64,000 bases of DNA, taken from Ophioderma brevispina. Lineage: Eukaryota; Echinodermata; Ophiuroidea; Amphilepidida; Ophiodermatidae. Made by a program: the position numbers and the translations under genes. This document shows, piece by piece, positions 1-10,214 of this stretch; position 1 is the stretch's first letter; each line of letters opens with the position of its first letter. Below the pieces are notes generated by a model, which was not told the origin of the DNA, searched no databases, and saw only the letters and a list, made by a program, of their open reading frames with translations. The stretch covers positions 1-64,000 of the forward strand of contig JAMKCH010084986.1 of NCBI GenBank assembly GCA_023653785.1, written 5' to 3'.

Positions 1-1345
1 AAAATAAGTAGGCAAAAATGAAAAAGTTGTGATAAGTGAAGTCATGCCACATTTGAACAAACAGAATGAAAAGGAATGGTTGAAATCAGATAGCGAAAGA
101 CAAGCTCCTTGGTCAAAATGAATGCATGGCAAAGAAATTAAAATAATGGTAACGCGGTCCCCACTGGTCGGCCAATTATGTGGTCAAAGAATGATAGCAT
201 AAATGACTGAGATGAACCCCTGAATGAACCTTGGACCTTCCCATCTGTTAAACCACAAAGACAAACCTTTGATCTCAATATATAATGATCCAATTATGAA
301 GACAATCCATCTTTACAAACACTAAAAAGTGTCAACCAAAACGGTTACTAAACCGATCATGCTCTGATAAATAAATTGTGAACACTTTTCATATATAAAT
401 ATCCCATTTCAATTTACAACTTTGTATATTTTAAATTAACATGGCACTGGTTCATTTTGCAAAAGATGTTCAAGTGAAAATGAATCTAATTCTGTAGAAG
501 CTAAACGAACTAGGCAAAAATGAATATGTTAATGGATAATAAATGTAGGATTTAGTTTGTAGGCATGTAGCAAAAATAGGTAAAAAAAGCGGCACTGGAA
601 TCTTTAAATGAATCAGTAATATGTACATATTATCTACCAGCAAAACTCACCCCCCCCCAGTATTTCACTGACTTTAAAAAGAAACATGCAATGCCAAAAG
701 AAAGGGGTGACTGAATTTTTGGATATTTTCTTATATTACACATTACCATTCCATTTCACCCCGTAAGTGCAATAGTTTGCAAATTAGTCACCAACCGAGT
801 TGCAATACCCTGAAATTGTTTCAAAAAGTCAATATCGTCCAGTTCTACAAGATTGAAAGTGCAATACCATCCCATATGTTTCTGCATGAGCCATATCATC
901 TTCCTTGTCCTATATGTGAAATATATTAAAATTTAAGTGCAATATATTAAAAAGTCAATATTTTTTTGCATAATCGTCTCAGTTCAAGTACTGTTCATCA
1001 TGCGAAATAATTCTGCATGTGCAATAATATCATCCTTCTTCCTCGCCTACATGTGCAATAGCATCCAGTAATCAAGTGTATATTATCTAAATGTTTCTCC
1101 ATGTGCGATATCTCATCATCATCTTCCTCACCTCCCATATTTCCAAAATGTTCAAGTACAATATCGTCCCGTGCAAGTGTGAATATTGTCTAAATATTCT
1201 TGTGCAAAATTATCCTATACACTTGTACAGTGCAATCAATCCACAGAATCACTCATGTGCAAATTATTGCCCTTTGAAAATGGAATTATATATATGTGTA
1301 CGCAAATTACCAGAAAATAACGAGTGCATCATGATGCAGTAATCC
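1..1345. repeat. Partial copy of repeat unit U (blocks b1-b4)
   Basis: The left edge of the window enters the array at block b1 (GGCAAAAATGAAAAA near position 11). Block b2 (about 280-620) ends in a GCGGCACTGGAATC stretch, b3 (about 740-1210) is the short-period GTGCAATAT repeat, and b4 (about 1210-1345) contains a TGCCTTTGAAAATGG stretch. The same order recurs at 10240-11560 and 13905-15445. The copy stops at about 1345, before b5. Copies differ by many substitutions and short indels, so it is an old or poorly resolved repeat. No gene is recognised here. Confidence 0.8.
740..1210. repeat. Block b3, short-period GTGCAATAT repeat, copy 1
   Basis: A run of imperfect modules, each starting with a variant of GTGCAATAT followed by modules such as CGTCCAGTTCAA, TGTCTAAATGTTCTCCAT or CATCTTCCTCGCCTACAT. 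Better preserved copies (see 14900-15350) have module lengths that are multiples of three and read as an acidic repeat on the minus strand. This copy is the most decayed, with shifted spacing. It could be non-coding satellite DNA; the coding reading is an inference. Confidence 0.6.
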
Positions 1346-2170
1346 ATCAATTGGGATGGTTAGGGCATGTGTATTGTGGGGTCAAAGGGCATGTAGGGTC
1401 ATTACAGGGCAATTGACAATAGCCCACAGGTCTTGGCCAGTGTTATCTTGAGCAAGTTTTGGTGGTGGCTATACAACTTACTTGGAAGAAGTTTAGATAT
1501 TTTTGGGGTCAAGGTCAAGTAGGGTCATTGGAGGTCAAAGGGGCATATGGGCCATAAGAGGTAATTCTGTACATACCATACAAGTTCTGGACCGGTGGTT
1601 TCTTTAATAGTATTTTACATGCGATCCTCGGATTGGCTTCACCCTGTGGTTTTGCAATCACCTGGATTGACTGACCCTCGGGTTTTTTGGCGGTTCCTTT
1701 GACCTTGAATGACCCCCGGATTGACCTTGCCATGGACCTTTAAATTTTTCATCATCAACAATCGACGCCCCGCCCCCAAGTCTCGCATAATATAATAAAG
1801 TTTAACCCCACCCGCCCTTGTGCAGCTCCTTTGATTCTTTGATGACCCCCTGAACCCTTGATCACTAACCAATACAGACTCGGTTTTCCTAAGGTCGGGG
1901 TCAACCCACCCACCAAATTGCAGGAAGGTGCAATCCTTGGTCTCATAGAACATATGCAGTCAGACAGACACAGTGACAGACAAAGACCACCGGTATAATA
2001 TATTGATATGGATGTGCAAAGGTTTGAAACATGGGGCAAGGTCATGGTAGGTCCTTAGAGGCAACTGTTACTAACTAAGTATGAGTCTACAAGTTCCCTT
2101 TGAGTTTGGTGGTCCTGTAATTATTTTGCAGAAATTGGTATATATAGTGTGGAGCCCGCGCTGCGCGTGG
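1346..2170. repeat. TGACC-rich dispersed repeats
   Basis: The + strand is full of GGTCAAAGG and GGGTCATT motifs (1380-1570) and then of their complement TTTGACCTTGAATGACC (1690-1720). The stretch 1605-2010 resembles the left arm of the element at 26766-27567: CAATCACCTGG, then TTTGACCTTGAATGACCCCC, then a CAGACAGACAC tract. The part 1500-1590 is related to 4980-5100. The block ends in a GC-rich imperfect palindrome (GCCCGCGCTGCGCGTGGGC) at about 2153-2171. No gene is seen. Confidence 0.6.
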
Positions 2171-2174
2171 GCTT

Positions 2175-3075
2175 CGCTAGTTGTCTGTTCAATTAACTAG
2201 ATGTCCGGTTTTTAATTAATTATTTAAAAAATATACGCTTTCGAAAAAATCACGAAAGAAAAGTTGTTATTCATCATTCAACCCAACAAGATCATTGGTT
2301 ACAACTTGAAAAAAGATATTTTTCTTTGGTTTGTTAATTCAATTTACACTGATTTTTATTAATTTGACACGACAATAACCTGGGTCCAGGTGAAATTGAC
2401 TTTTGGACCTTCTGAAACTTTGATGGCAGACCAATTCATGAATTAGGGGCGCTATCAAAAGTATGTTTATACTAACAATTATTGATTCATGGACCTTGGC
2501 CTTGATTTCAGGGTTTGCGCGTGCATTCTGCATGGTATAAATGTAACGTTAAATAACCTATACTTTTTACCATAGGTCCTGTCGTTTTTATTCTTTGGTT
2601 ATGAACAAAAGCATCATACAGCTCTCCTTTAATGTTGTCCATTCAAGTTTGCCATGTGACTATTCACCCATATTCTCGTTTGTATTGCAAAAATTCAGGC
2701 AAATAACAACGGTTCGGATTTTATCTGTTGAACAAAGTTGGCAATTGGCAGGACAATATTGATCGTGAATAACTATCCTACGACGATAACTTTAACAACC
2801 TTCAAAGTGGAGTCAATGGAAACCTTCCACAAAACAGTAATTTGTAAATAATGGTACCAACATTTATTCGCTCCTTTTCAAACGAGGGTGAAATACTCAG
2901 ATTTCAATAGAATTTAAGCGTTAAATGGTTCCATTCCGTTTGTAATGTAAAACACGTCTTAGCTCCAAAAATACCCAACAAACTTTCTTTTCGTGATTTA
3001 ATTCGAACGTGGGTTATTTTTTGAAATAATTAATAAAAACCAGAAATCTAAGTTAATTGAACAGGGACAGTAGCT
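2175..3075. mobile_element. Foldback-like element with ~90 bp inverted arms
   Basis: The left arm (about 2175-2267) contains CTGTTCAATTAAC, then a TTTTTAATTAATTATTT stretch, then AAATCACGAAA. The right arm (about 2980-3075) carries the reverse complement of all three in matching order: TTTCGTGATTT, AATAATTAATAAAAACC, GTTAATTGAACAG. The arms diverge toward their outer ends (GCTAGTTGT against AGCTACTGTCC). The roughly 710 bp core has no convincing reading frame. No target-site duplication could be read, so the class of element is open. Confidence 0.65.
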
Positions 3076-3164
3076 GAGTATACCCGTGAGATGAGTATAC
3101 TGGAATGTTCTCAGAACAGAAACCAAGGTACTGTTTTCGACCTAATTAGCACCCGGGGTGCTCT

Positions 3165-3640
3165 ATCTAATACGTCAAAGCATGGGTATGAAAATACAGC
3201 CAAGTTACCCAATAATGACCCCATAATGACACTTCTGACCCAAAAATGACCCTCGAAAATGTGACACAAAAAGTGGTACGGCAAAAACTCTACCACCATA
3301 TCAAAACTCATATCCATACGTTCAAAGCACGGCCACGTGACCCGATAACGACCCTGGATGACCTTTGAACCACAAATGACCCTTGAAAAACATGACCCCA
3401 AAACTCGTATGGCGAAACTCTCCACCATCCAAAATTCATATCCAGACGTCAAAGAAACAGCCATAACGATAACGACCCCTGGATGACCTTCGACCCCAAA
3501 ATGACCCTCGAAAACATGGCCACAAAACTTGTATGGCGAAATCTACCACCATACAAAAACTCATATCCATAGGTCAAAGCACAGCTAAGATACCCAAAAA
3601 CGACCCAGGATGACCTTGCAAGAGCTGCCAACATTGATTT
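3165..3640. repeat. ~127 bp tandem satellite, block 1
   Basis: About three and a half units, each running from CTCATATCCATACGTCAAAGCAC through a gacccctggatgacc segment to TGTATGGCGAAACTCTACCACC. The phrase CTCATATCCA or its variant occurs near 3306, 3433 and 3560, giving a period of about 127 bp. Units differ by several indels. The same satellite continues after a 1 kb interruption at 4670-4900. The T-less GACC motifs on the + strand are shared with other TGACC repeats in the window. Confidence 0.75.
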
Positions 3641-4200
3641 TGGAAAATCAGGAGATTTGATCTTGGAATCAGAGATTGATTAGAATCAGGGAGATTTAAA
3701 AAAAAATAGCGAGCATTTCAGTTATCATCATCAAGAGGGATACAGGCCAATGGAATTGTCTTAAGATCAATTGAAAGCTCCAACATTACGGAAACTGTCA
3801 GTAGGTCTTAGTCATTTGGATTTTTTTAAAAGAATGACATGAAAAAGGTTGAGTAAAAGTCAACTTTAAAGGTTCGTAACTGAAAACGAAGCCACCTACA
3901 ATAGTTATGAACTGCATAGAGATAGGAGCTCTTTAAAATAAGCTGTCCCGAAAAAAATGGACAGGGCTCCGCGTATGAAGCCCCCATAAGGAATTGTCAG
4001 TAGGAACTAAGTACCTATGGAATACAAAAAAATATTGAAATGAAAAGTCGAAGTAAAAGTCAACTTTAAAGGCTTCTAACTTGAAACGGAGCCATTACAA
4101 AACATATGAATGCACATGAGATAGAGCCTTAAAATAATGCTTTCCTGAAAAAAAATTGACGGGCCTCCGCCGTCTGACAGTCCCCGTTTAGGGACTGTCA
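3641..4200. repeat. ~200 bp tandem duplication inside the satellite gap
   Basis: Two head-to-tail copies of a unit beginning ACTGTCAGTAGG. The phrase GTAAAAGTCAACTTTAAAGG occurs at about 3853 and 4052, so the period is about 199 bp. A further ACTGTCAGTGGG at 4195 marks the next boundary. The preceding 3641-3790 contains short repeats of TCAGGGAGATT / TCAGAGATT type. This block interrupts the 127 bp satellite. No gene is seen. Confidence 0.7.
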
Positions 4201-4665
4201 GTGGGACCAAAGCCACAACAAGGAAAGAAAAGAATGAGAAAAGAAAAAGGGTTTCCCCCGGGCCACTTCTCCTTTCATACCACCCCAATTAGTCCTCCTG
4301 CAGCCCGTATACTGCTGTGACGACATGTAGCCACGGTTTTTGGCTTTCTTCGCTTTTTTTTGTTTTTTTTTTTGCACTAAAGCATGATGGAGCAATCTCA
4401 AAAAGGCAAACAGCCAAATACAACAGGGTCATTATCTTGTAGGCCTATCCCTTTGCACCACTGGAGTTAATTTGTATATTCACTTTAAGACACAGCAAAG
4501 CCTATAGCAGTTAAAAGGTTAAATATAAAAATATGCTGTGCTGGTCCATCGAAAGTCGGGAGAAAAACGATGTCAGAAACCCAAAGGACTATATTATTCT
4601 TTTTGCCTGTAAGAATGGTTACTTATGTTCTACTTGTTATCGTTTATTTTATCTCAACACCACCA
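4201..4665. other. No recognisable feature; purine tract and T-run
   Basis: An A/G-rich stretch lies at 4218-4252 and a T-rich run at 4356-4372. Open frames are short and of low complexity. Nothing here resembles a known gene or repeat in the rest of the window. Confidence 0.5.
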
Positions 4666-4667
4666 TC

Positions 4668-4900
4668 ATTTTCCATGACCCCTGAATGACCTGGACCCCA
4701 AAATGACCCCTCGAAAATGTGACCATAAAAACTTGTACGGCGAACTTTACCACCAAACCAAAAACTCATATCCATACGTCAAAGCACGGCAAGTTACCGA
4801 CAACGACCCCTGGAGACCTTTGACCCCAAAAATGACCCTCAAAATCGTGACCACAAACCGTAAGTAGGAGCTCTACCACCACACCAAAATCATATCCGTA
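4668..4900. repeat. ~127 bp tandem satellite, block 2
   Basis: Resumes the unit seen at 3165-3640: ATGACCTGGACCCCAAAATG, then TTGTACGGCGAACTTTACC, then CTCATATCCATACGTCAAAG near 4768, followed by a second unit with CATATCCGTATG near 4889. Slightly under two units are present. The split of the satellite by the 3641-4665 block suggests insertion or rearrangement after the array formed. Confidence 0.7.
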
Positions 4901-4979
4901 TGTAAAAGGAGTGAAAAACACATAGCCGGACAAACCCCACAAGCCCACAAAGTTGATTTCTTTTAGTAATAAAGATTTT

Positions 4980-5340
4980 GACCAAATGGGTTCAAAGGCC
5001 ACATAGGGCCATTAGAGGGGATCAAAAGGGGCCATGGGTATCATAGGTCATTCTGCGCATATAGAAGAGTCCTGGACCAGTGGTCATTTAGTTGTCATAG
5101 AATTTTAGTTTCAGAAGTGTTTTATTATGTAGATTGACAAATGGGGTTCAAAGGCATATAGGTCATTAGGATTCACACCAGTAGATAACGTGAGAAACCG
5201 GTAAGTCAGCCCCCACTGCAATGAGGTGTTGTTTTTTTGGTGACCCTCGACTAAGTATACCTTAAAACTGAGAGAAATGCGGATCTGGGTTGCAATCATG
5301 GTTGCTATCAAATAAGTATAAATCTGTAAGGAATACAAGC
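4980..5340. repeat. Dispersed GGTCATT/GGTTCAAAGG repeat
   Basis: GGTTCAAAGGCCACATAGG and a later TCCTGGACCAGTGGTC match the order seen at 1500-1590 (GGTCAAAGGGGCATATGGG, TTCTGGACCGGTGG). A second AATGGGGTTCAAAGGCATAT begins at 5150. No gene is seen; the remainder to 5340 is unremarkable. Confidence 0.5.
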
Positions 5341-5344
5341 AGGA

Positions 5345-5795
5345 CTAAGCTTTCTCTCTGCAGCTTGGGCATCATTGGAAAATATTGTACAGCTCCTGGC
5401 TCAGTACGCCGAAGATTCCGTCCCTCAACACCGTACGTTTGACATGAACACCGCATGTTACTAGTAGCACTGTTTCAACATCAACCCTCGACATGCGGAA
5501 AAGGATGGCAACCACAGAGCAACAACCATGCTCCTCAAATAGAACAGCCTGTATAGTTTGAGAATGTTCAGTAAATTATTTTTATGTTCCAAGTGAATGT
5601 GTTGGAGGGCATGGGACGCAACAATGGATGCCAAAAGGTCCGCCTTGCTAACAGAAATGAGGCTGTTTTTCCCTTCCTCTCTGCTGTCACTTGCCTGTGT
5701 AAATAAGAAATGGCAATGTGAAAAGACCCAGCTCCCTGGCCGGGAAAAATTCTGGAACCCGCAGACTTATTACTATAACATGATGTACAACTAAA
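5345..5795 (+). pseudogene. Decayed reading frame of unit U (end of b8 joined to b10)
   Basis: The b8 end (TTGGGCATCATTGGAAAATA, 5366 on) runs straight into b10 without the roughly 480 bp block b9 that separates them at 9245-9720 and 12960-13420. The longest open frame, 5597-5794, encodes 65 residues. Its segment WQCEKTQLPGREKFWNPQ matches WQCKDQLPGGKFWNPPE encoded at 16930-16985, so both copies keep the same + strand frame. That conservation is the best evidence that b10 once encoded protein. I do not recognise the family. Frame breaks upstream of 5597 make it a pseudogene or a mobile-element remnant. Confidence 0.45.
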
Positions 5796-5796
5796 A

Positions 5797-6125
5797 AAGG
5801 TAACCGGTATACATACTTTCTTGGAGGTTGACATGGAAACACAAAGATGGAACATACTTGTAGGACTTCACACAAATTGTGTACGTAGAGACAGCTAACC
5901 AATATTCCATCTTTTTTATGACATAAATGCATTCCCTACAACCCATCACTTCAAGGATACTCAAACATCTGGAGAGTGGCACTTCTACCATCTCAAAACT
6001 CACACAGGAAATCACCCAAAAAAGTATGATGTCCAAAATTACGATACTATGTCCGCTAGGGTGAAAACACATCAAAAAGTAGAACGCATTACTTGAGAAA
6101 AGATGGGTCAAAAAATACCACCTTT
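5797..6125 (+). pseudogene. Partial copy of block b6 (decayed frame)
   Basis: Starts ACTTTCTTGGAGGTTGACAT and carries GATGACATAAATGC-type sequence (ATGACATAAATGCATTCCC at 5920), then CAACATCTGGAGA-type sequence, in the order seen at 8350-8600, 12050-12290, 15920-16160 and 18450-18720. It is joined to b2 of the next unit at about 6130, with b7-b1 missing. No intact frame remains. Confidence 0.55.
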
Positions 6126-7558
6126 TCCCGAAGATAGTTTGAACACTTACTTGTTCTGTTATCTACCGGAATGTATGATCCTTCTTAGTCCTAACTTTGT
6201 AATATATTTGACAACTTATCATGGCTCTTGGTTCATTTTGTAGAACATTTCAATGTAAATGAATCTAATTTTGTAAATAGGCTCAATGAACTTGGCAAAA
6301 AATGATAGAAGGTTTAGGTAATAAATAAAGGTTTAATGTTTGTGGGAAGTAGCAAAATGGGTAAGAAAAGGGCCACTTGGAATCTTTAAAAAATTTGAAT
6401 CATATAAATCTACCAGCAAACACTACCCACATATTGCACAGACTTTTAAAAAAAGCAAACAATTGCAATGCAAAAGAAAGAGTGCTGAATTTTTGGATAT
6501 TTTTCTTAAATTCCCCATCCAATTTCACTTAATTAGTGTCAATAATTCCAAATTATCAACTGCATCATCGAGTAAAAAAGCACCCCAATTGTTTAAAAAA
6601 ATGTAATCTCATCAAAATATGAATCACCTCTAGCATATTCAAAAAGTTCAAAAGCGTCCATTCTACAATAGTCATCCTCATCTGAAAGTGCAATATTGTC
6701 TAAATGTTCGCATGTGCAATACCAGTTATATCATTCAAAATGGTTCAAGTGCAATTGTGTCCTAGGTCCAAGTGCAATATTGTCCTAATGTTCTCCATGT
6801 GCGATATCTCACGGCCTCACCCTACTGTGCAAATATCAACAAGTGCAATATCTCCGTGTTTCTACAATATCATCTTGTTCGTCTGAAAGTGTAATATCGT
6901 CTAAATGTTCTTCCATGTAATATCAATCACTTGTCCTTGCCTGCAATGTTTAGTGCATATCGCCAGGTTTCAAGAGTGCCATATCGTTAGAAAATTCCCA
7001 GGTGTACAAAAAAAATGTAATATCATCTTCCTTCCTCTTCCTTCCCTCGCCTACCTGTGCAATATTACTCAAAATGTTCAAGTGTTCAATATCGTCCGTT
7101 CAAGTGTGTAATCGTCTAAATGTGTCTTGTGGCAAAATTATCCTATTTTTCCTTGTACAAGTGCAATCACAGAAATCAAGTCAAACTCATGTGCAATACT
7201 TATATTGCATTAGAAATTGGAAAATTTTATATTATGTGCAAATTACCAGAAAATTAAAGACTCAACTTAACATTATAATCAATACTTAACAAACAAGGTG
7301 AAAAAACCGCATGTCAATATCACATTTGAAGCATAAAACCGGCGCATTGCATAAATGAGAAGAAAAATTTTAATTTAAATAATCGTCCATAAGGAATGTA
7401 GAAAAAATGTCAAACATGTCCAATCATTATAAACAAAGGCCATAAATTAAAATCAAATCTAACACCCATGATTGTGCATATCCTATCAGTGTCAGTGCAA
7501 AGGTTTGGGCATAAAAAGAAAATACAACTGGGGGAGCATAATGATCAATGTATCAAAC

Positions 7559-7717
7559 CAGGGGCGGATCCACCCCTGAAATGCCAACATTACCGGGGGG
7601 GGCTGGAAAGTATTTATGGTTAAAAAAGTTGGCTGTTTTACAAGAGTTGGGGTGGGTTTGGCCAAATTACCACCTGGGGGCGGCGGTCCCCCAAAACACC
7701 CCTTGGACCCGCCAGTG
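7559..7717. mobile_element. hAT-like MITE, 159 bp
   Basis: The ends read CAGGGGCGGATCCA and, at the other end, TGGACCCGCCAGTG, whose reverse complement is CACTGGCGGGTCCA, so they form imperfect terminal inverted repeats of the hAT CA-GGGGCGGATCC type. Sister copies of U at about 11850 and 15738 run through this point without it (TATCAAAAAATTATG at 15738), so the insertion is visible against an empty site. Flanks TATCAAAC and CAAAAAAT are not a clean 8 bp duplication. There is no coding capacity. Confidence 0.7.
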
Positions 7718-8350
7718 CAAAAAATTATGTCAATTAGACCGATGACAAAGAAGAATCAACCCTCTACCTGGTACCTGTGCTAGAGGTAGCTCAGATTTGC
7801 TTCAGGGTTTCATCATTGTTTTAGCGCAGTCAAACTGAACCATTGCTAAATCTAGAGAGACATAGACAATTCTGGCCCAAATCGGTGTTGCTGCATGTAA
7901 CAACACAGGCCGCTTTACTGATAAAATCCTTGGGGTGGGAGACCCAGGAAATTGCCTACACGGGTCCAGATAAGGGTAGTATTCTACAAAATGAGTTGGA
8001 AAATGATTGAAATGGCAGGGGAAGCATCAGTGAATTCACAAGGAAGAAATCCCTCAAATGATAAGACGACGACATATAGTGAATAATGGCAGGGGGAGGT
8101 GGCACTATTTTGAATCAATATCGTGTAAGCGATGCCATGCCAGCCGTGCACTTAAAGATGTGGTGGAAGAAGTGACCAAAAGAAAAACTGATGGCCCCCC
8201 CCCCAATGCCATCCTCCACATTTAACATTCTTTCAAATGGGAAGCCCAAAAGCTCTGTCATTGCAACAAAATCATGGTGTAGTTGATGAGATCTATTTAC
8301 TTGAAAAACTGCTGTTACAACTAAACAGGATGATCTTCACTGAAGTTTAA

Positions 8351-8659
8351 TTGAAACAAATGGAACATACATTGCAAGACAGACTCACACAAATAAGTGG
8401 AGGTACCCCGGCAGAAGAAAACACTAACGACATACTTAATATTTTTGATGACATAAATGCAGTCCCTACACCATCAACTTCAAGGATTAATACAACATCT
8501 GGAGATGTTGCACTTTCTTCCACCTTCAGGGACTCGCACAGTATATGCCCCAAAAATGGATGTCCAAAATTAAGAATACTATGTCTGATAGGGCATAACA
8601 AATCAAAGTATAACAATCGCACAGAGGAGAAGATAGGTTCCATAAAATTTTTAATTTAG
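8351..8659 (+). pseudogene. Best-preserved frame of block b6 (102 codons)
   Basis: The frame begins with EHTLQDRLTQISGGTPAEEN (residues 4-23) and continues through a DILNIFDDINAVPTPSTS segment into a Ser/Thr-rich tail. Three other copies of b6 preserve the same peptide core in the same + frame in pieces: ISGG/MSGGTTEE, then TILNILDDI, then a Ser/Thr-rich stretch. Shared reading frame across copies supports an ancestral protein of unknown family, perhaps from a mobile element. The start codon is arbitrary, since upstream sequence from about 8100 also reads in a compatible frame after one shift. No catalytic motif is seen. Confidence 0.4.
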
Positions 8660-8959
8660 AGGTGCCCGTCCATCCCTTTAGACACAATTGTGAGAGATGT
8701 GCATGTACTGTGAGTGCGTTGAGTGGAGTGTTGAGTGAGTTTGTGGATTGATTGTCTTGGTAGTCTTTGTCCTGTCTCTTGTTTGTGGGTTTTTGTTATG
8801 GAATATAAAAGCACAAGGCATGCCTTGTGAAAAAGGAAAAAATATTAGCGCACTTCGTACGAAGGAGAATGTCCAAAATCTATTTAACTGTTTGTTGGAA
8901 GAAATGAAAGCATAAGTCTAGGTATAACAAAGAATCGTAAGCATACACATTTATTTCTT

Positions 8960-9245
8960 TAGTTGAAAGTAGGCTTAGTGTATGCGACAGGAGAGAATAC
9001 CAAGACTTCTTGCAAAACGTGCATGGCAAGGAGTGATGGACTCCTGAGAAGCTCTTGCCAAAGTTTTTACGTGAGGGGCAATTACAACTTGGCTTTCCAT
9101 AGCTTGGCATATTGGAAAACTTGTACAGCTCCCCTGGCTCAACTACAACACCGAAGATTTCTACGTGGTTCTGGCCAACACAAAGGCAAGAGCCCAGTCC
9201 CTTTTTGGTGCGGGAGTCGACATTTGTCATACCAGCATCATTAGA
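8960..9245 (+). pseudogene. Block b8 frame, copy in unit 2
   Basis: Encodes a broken version of the b8 peptide (GNYNLAFHSLAYWKTCTAP). The less damaged copy at 19561-19926 reads GLLGALAQVL, then GNYNLAFHSLGIIGKNCTAP. Frameshifts lie between the first and second halves. The family is not recognised. Confidence 0.4.
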
Positions 9246-10214
9246 TCAAAAATTATAGATATTGATTGTGATCAATACAAAGAAAAAGGGGTTTCACCCT
9301 CATAATGGTAGTTCTATATAGGCGTGCATCGCACGGTGCAACACAAAAAATAGATTCGTCTTATTTTGAAAAGTATTGGGCTTTTTTCATTGAAGGAAAA
9401 GGCACAATTTCATTGGGTAGGAATAAGTTTCAACGTTTTATTCGAAATATGGCAGCTATGCCAATATGAATATGCACACCCGCACATCGTTACTTTCCTT
9501 ACAAAGGTCAAATCATCTCAAAATAGGGCAGCCCAGAAGGCAGTACCTAACATGTTTCAGAGGAGAAAATGCCTTTGTGAATTAGGGCATCTAGGAATAA
9601 TAGAGAGATACATCACATGACCATGGATGGTGGAGTAGGAAGGGATACCCAATACTGGAATGACGCACCAAATTCAACATGCAACAACAAACATGGTGGA
9701 TTGTAGGACTCTGTACCTCTTTAACAGGAAGCTGAAGTACATAACTGCTTTAGTGGTGAAGTCGTGCAGGACTCCTTTCTTGTAGCATCCTGGACGGACT
9801 CTGTTCAACCCAGTGATCGATCACTATGGCCATCCTATTGGGTGCTACAAACAAACACTACCGTCATCGTCCGCCTCAAGCATAATGGACATGAACAGCA
9901 TGTACATACAATCATGACTTCAACTTCAACCCTCCACATGTGGCAAAAGCATGCGACCCCATGCTTCTCAAATAAACTCTATAGAATACTATAGTGGAAA
10001 AGTGTATGTTTTTTTCAAGTGAATTGTTGAGAGCATGGGACCAGACAATGATGCCAAGACAGTCGCATTGCTACAGGAGCTGCGTTCTTCACTTAAAAAA
10101 AGACCTATTTCCCTTGCGAGAATTCTGGAAATCTGGAACCCACTAGAAGAACGCCAATAGGAGGTCATGAATCCCTCCCACCCTCTGTACAAAAAGAATC
10201 AGAGGGGAACAATT

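Larger units (their letters stand above)
6130..10195. repeat. Near-complete copy of repeat unit U (lacks b1)
   Basis: Block order is b2 (6165-6390), b3 (about 6600-7150), b4 (7135-7290), b5 (7250-7545, resuming 7718), b6 (8100-8650), b7 (8655-8880), b8 (8880-9245), b9 (9245-9720) and b10 (9720-10195). The same order follows in the next two units, which shows a head-to-tail array. This copy holds a 159 bp insertion (7559-7717) and about 360 bp at 7740-8100 that the next two units lack. That extra sequence may be the original upstream part of the b6 frame. Confidence 0.75.

Noticed and set aside
740..1210. CRISPR-like array in block b3
   Set aside because: The repeats are short, imperfect and without unique spacers of constant length, and the window is animal DNA. 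It is a coding-phase or satellite repeat.
5410..5425. CCGTCCCTC near 5413 as a remnant of the 588 bp element
   Set aside because: It aligns with the ordinary b8/b10 junction of unit U (ATCCATCCCTC at 16697), so it is unit sequence and not an element end.
8880..9230. 116-codon minus-strand frame over block b8
   Set aside because: The + strand frame of b8 is the one conserved with GNYNLAFHSLGIIGKNCTAP across copies; the minus frame appears to be its shadow. Not fully excluded without dN/dS.
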